A stretch of 64,000 nucleotides of DNA from Sorangiineae bacterium MSr11954. GTDB lineage: Bacteria; Myxococcota_A; Polyangia; Polyangiales; Polyangiaceae. This document shows, piece by piece, positions 61,726 through 64,000 of the stretch. Within the stretch, counting starts at the first letter, position 1, and every line of letters starts with the position of its first letter. The stretch lies in NCBI GenBank assembly GCA_037157815.1, contig CP089984.1:10027561-10091560 (forward strand), given 5' to 3'. The notes beneath the pieces were generated by a model that ran no database searches, was not told the DNA's origin, and saw only the letters and a list, made by a program, of their open reading frames with translations. The translations under genes were made by a program, and so were the position numbers.

Positions 61726-62020
61726 TGCGCCGCCGCACTGCAGCACCCGGGCCAACGGCGCTCTCCGCGCGATCCGCGTCGCTGCACGCGCTACGCGCAG
61801 CAACGGCGCGATGCCGGATCGCGGCCACCGCGCGAACGAAGGGCCCGAGGGTGGTGACATGATCCACCCGAGCACGCGTTCGAAATGCCAATCCGACGAT
61901 GTCGAGGAGAACGGCATATTCCGGGCGATCCCGCGCGGCCGCGGTCGTCGTTCGCGCCGCCAACCCCGATCGCAACGAGCTGGCTCGGGATCGGCGGTGC
62001 AGCAACGGCGACGCGCAGGC
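61726..62020. other. 295-bp gap, no gene seen
   Basis: Sequence upstream of the permease start. The permease frame runs open to 61917, but the extra 64 residues are Arg/Pro-rich and do not look membrane-embedded or like a signal peptide, so I keep the later start. Confidence 0.5.
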
Positions 62021-62635
62021 TCAGACCCACGACGCCCGATACGTCAGGTCGAGCGGGTGGGCCGGGTGAAACGACTCCTTCACGTAAAAGGCGGTGGCGA
62101 GCAGCTTGCCCGAGGTAATGAGGAGATCGCGCAACGCCAGACGGAAATAAGGAATGGACGCCAGGGTGAGCCCCAGGAGCTCCACCCGCGCCTCCTTGGG
62201 GCCCTCGCGGTAAACCACGATTCCGCCCCCGATGCAGGTGCGCTCCCAGATTCGACCGGACTGGGCAAGGGCCATCCATGGGGTCAACCCCACGTGCTTG
62301 GCGACGTTGCTCGTGATGGATAGCAGCTTGCGGTGCGCCGGGCGCATCAGCGCATAGGCGATGGCTTCCCGCTCGACGGCCGAGAGACCGAGCCGATCGC
62401 ACGCGGTGTAGTGCGCATACACCACGTCGCTTGGAAACCAGACGCCGACCACGGGCGCCATCAGCGTTTCGCGGTGCATCTCGGGAATGAGCTTGGTATA
62501 GCGCTCGAAGAACCCGCAATCGCGGATGGCATTCTGCGAGGAGACGATCCACGTGCTACGAAATTTCGTGGTCGGCGCCACGCGCTCGCGAGGCACGTCC
62601 AGATCGACGAGAATCTCCGCTTCGTTCCGCCCCAT
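62021..62635 (-). CDS. Uncharacterised protein, possibly DUF2378-like
   Basis: 204 residues from the ATG at 62635. Helix-rich middle (VYAHYTACDRLGLSAVEREA, LMRPAHRKLLSITSNVAKHV, SGRIWERTCIGGGIVVYREG) and a strand-rich C-terminus (ARVELLGLTLASIPYFRLAL, LDLTYRASWV). The order of a helical domain before a closing strand pair resembles the myxobacterial TIGR02265/DUF2378 family, but I cannot confirm it. No signal peptide. It stands alone between two gaps without genes. Confidence 0.7.
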   Translation of the reverse strand: MGRNEAEILVDLDVPRERVAPTTKFRSTWIVSSQNAIRDCGFFERYTKLIPEMHRETLMAPVVGVWFPSDVVYAHYTACDRLGLSAVEREAIAYALMRPAHRKLLSITSNVAKHVGLTPWMALAQSGRIWERTCIGGGIVVYREGPKEARVELLGLTLASIPYFRLALRDLLITSGKLLATAFYVKESFHPAHPLDLTYRASWV

Positions 62636-63022
62636 CCGCCGATTATTGCATAACTGAGCTCGAGCGGAACGGTCGGCTCGACCTACCTATCGGTGTAAAC
62701 GCAAGGTTCGTAGGCGGTGGCGATCGGGACACATGCGCGCGCGCCAGTGAGCACTGGCGTACGCCGCAAAAAGTAATTCGTCATCGATATCGAAATAGCC
62801 ATTATCGTTCGTGCGAGCCTCGACGGGCGCGCACCTACGGGCCAGCAATGGGTGCCGAACCTCGCTCGAATCCATTTTTCGTCCATTTGCTGTATTTGAA
62901 CATCGATGCTCGCGGGCTGCGTTATTGCCTTTTCGCGAATCATGCCATCGCCGGACACGGCCGAGGTCGACAGCGTCGAAGAGGCATTGAACTTGCGAAG
63001 GGCGCCTTCGAAAGGAGCATAC
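62636..63022. other. 387-bp divergent intergenic region, no gene seen
   Basis: Between the DUF2378-like gene and the CxxCH lipoprotein gene. Lower GC than average with AT-rich patches around 62765-62800 and 62870-62900. Promoters for both genes probably lie here. Open frames on the minus strand (to 63181) are out of phase with any family I know. Confidence 0.5.
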
Positions 63023-63493
63023 ATGACTTTTCGAAGGGTGCGCGGCACGCGCATTTTCATGCACGGCGTGGAGGTCACCTCGAGCGCGGCCGTTGCAGCG
63101 CTCGTCGTTTCGTGTTGGGGGAAGGAGCCGTACCCGGCGGAGCTCACACAAGGGCCCTCGGATCCTTACGGATGGAGCCACGAAATCGTCGAAGGCAACA
63201 CGAGCCTCGACGTAAGCCAGCGGCTAGGTCGCGCCACCAGCATGATCGCAGGCCACTCCGTGCGCGATATCGTCACCAATCCTTCGGTGCGCGTTCGCGG
63301 CGACGATAAATCGTGCGTCAGCTGCCATGCATGGGCCACGATGGTCACGCGCACGGAGTTCTGCAATCGCTATGTACCGGTCTTTCTCGCGCTGCCGACA
63401 TCGGCCGGGAAGCCCAGCGATCCCGCTTCGGCAAAACCGCAGCTCCTCAAGGATTTGCTCGATGAATGGCGCGCGCGCGGCTGCCCCGACTGA
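63023..63493 (+). CDS. Small exported protein with one c-type heme motif
   Basis: 156 residues from the ATG at 63023, which follows AAAGGAG by 6 bp. The N-terminus (VTSSAAVAALVVSCWGKEPYP) looks like a lipoprotein signal with the lipid Cys near residue 31. A single CVSCHAW motif (CxxCH) at about residue 98 would bind heme c covalently. No obvious distal Met ligand is within the usual window. The C-terminal segment (KPQLLKDLLDEWRARGCPD) has a further Cys. It resembles small myxobacterial cytochrome-c-like proteins of unknown partner. Confidence 0.75.
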   Translation: MTFRRVRGTRIFMHGVEVTSSAAVAALVVSCWGKEPYPAELTQGPSDPYGWSHEIVEGNTSLDVSQRLGRATSMIAGHSVRDIVTNPSVRVRGDDKSCVSCHAWATMVTRTEFCNRYVPVFLALPTSAGKPSDPASAKPQLLKDLLDEWRARGCPD

Positions 63494-63700
63494 TCGCAGC
63501 GCGCGACGTCACATCGATGTGTTCATGAAGGTAACAAGCATGTAAATAACGAGTATTTCATAAAATGTTGCAACGGCAGCGCGCCGCGGGCGCGGATCGC
63601 ATGATCCTGAGGTGGATCGCGCGCCCATCAACGAGCGTGCAAAGACTCTTCACACTCTTTACACTCTTCCACTCTTCACACACGGGGAGCTCGAGGGTGC
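63494..63700. other. 207-bp gap, no gene seen
   Basis: Contains an AT-rich patch (63535-63575, with ataaaatgttgcaacgg) and a pyrimidine-rich run of cactctt/acactctt repeats at about 63648-63685. The latter lies next to the 3' end of the YciI-like gene. Confidence 0.5.
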
Positions 63701-63988
63701 TCAGCGTATGAGAGCGTCTAGATTCTTGGCGCGCTGGCTGGGCAAAAACTCGGTGACTCGAAAATCGGCCAAGCCGTGCGCGATAAACGGATCCTCGCGC
63801 ATGATGGTCTCGATCTCGTCCTTGCCGTCGCCCGCGGCCACGATGATCCCACCGTCGCGGGGCACCTTGCGGCCCGAGACCAAGAAATGCCCCGACGCAT
63901 AATACTTTCGAAGAAAGACCATATGGTCCTTCATGCGTGCGTCGATTTCTTCCAGCGGTACCTTGTAGACGAGCTCGATGACGAACAT
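63701..63988 (-). CDS. YciI-like protein
   Basis: 95 residues, complete. A ferredoxin-like fold with MFVIELVYKVPLEEIDARMK, HMVFLRKYYASGHFLVSGRK and DPFIAHGLADFRVTEFLP, the usual YciI/YCII pattern with the conserved His and Asp-Pro-Phe. The fold is found in hydrolase-like small enzymes, but activity is mostly unknown. The start sits 12 bp from the window edge. Confidence 0.9.
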   Translation of the reverse strand: MFVIELVYKVPLEEIDARMKDHMVFLRKYYASGHFLVSGRKVPRDGGIIVAAGDGKDEIETIMREDPFIAHGLADFRVTEFLPSQRAKNLDALIR

Positions 63989-64000
63989 GAGCCGTACCTT

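Noticed and set aside
62687-63181. Two minus-strand frames of ~155-165 codons opposite the CxxCH lipoprotein gene and its upstream gap
   Set aside because: No motif, overlapping the N-terminus of a gene with a good ribosome-binding site and signal peptide.

Overview
This 64 kb window reads as chromosome from a large-genome, high-GC myxobacterium (Myxococcota, probably Polyangiales/Sorangiineae). The clues are very GC-rich codon third positions, a Ser/Thr kinase with the myxobacterial HRDISPQN catalytic loop, many TPR/PEGA/lipoprotein genes of unknown role, a MYXO-CTERM-like sorting tail, a sigma-54 activator, and stretches of degenerate minisatellite DNA between genes. I see no rRNA, tRNA, insertion sequence, phage gene or CRISPR array. 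Most long ORFs on the opposite strand of real genes are GC-driven shadows.

Layout. 0-9.6 kb: a lipoprotein pair (COG3014-like and LpoB-like), a VKOR-DsbA disulfide fusion, RNase R, a tryptophanyl-tRNA synthetase carrying the cysteine pattern of a [4Fe-4S] cluster, a lipoprotein behind a 330-bp minisatellite, and a DnaJ-type co-chaperone. 8.5-16.1 kb: a TPR membrane protein and Ser/Thr kinase, MarR, a Cys-rich lipoprotein, a decayed HNH endonuclease gene with its small partner, a solitary DNA methyltransferase, and a chemoreceptor without a sensor domain. 16.1-20.2 kb: two paralogous saccharopine-dehydrogenase-like genes, two large repeat fields, and a TetR gene with a 27-bp dyad upstream. 20.2-27.8 kb: glmS, a trypsin-like lipoprotein with a partner, a leuB-like dehydrogenase and a large Ig-repeat surface protein.

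28-34 kb holds the most distinctive system: a sulfonate-utilisation locus. Two flavin reductases (minus strand) diverge from an SsuD monooxygenase (plus strand). Converging on ssuD is an enhancer-binding protein whose AAA+ and Fis modules are fused to a complete, signal-peptide-free SsuA-like sulfonate-binding domain. A near-perfect -24/-12 promoter and two matching half-palindromic sites lie directly upstream of ssuD. The layout suggests a one-component sulfonate sensor built from a transporter's binding protein.

34-51 kb is mostly metabolism: PhyH dioxygenase, a GYPQQ-repeat membrane protein, an Ada/2OG-oxygenase alkylation-repair operon, TetR plus two acyl-CoA dehydrogenases, a tightly coupled nudK-HAD-mtnP-galM run, HAD, alanine dehydrogenase, pyrD, and a diiron-protein/TetR operon divergent from a glutaryl-CoA-dehydrogenase-like gene. 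51-64 kb: trmL, a fatty-acid-hydroxylase-family membrane protein, a HAMP/TerB/TPR set of unknown function, short-chain dehydrogenases, PEGA protein, an SspB-type ClpXP adaptor with the ClpX-docking tail, an alpha/beta hydrolase, an ArsB-like permease, a CxxCH lipoprotein and a YciI-like protein.

Start codons were chosen from signal peptides, ribosome-binding sites and family N-termini rather than longest ORFs. Functions are inferred from recognisable motifs only; no database search was possible.
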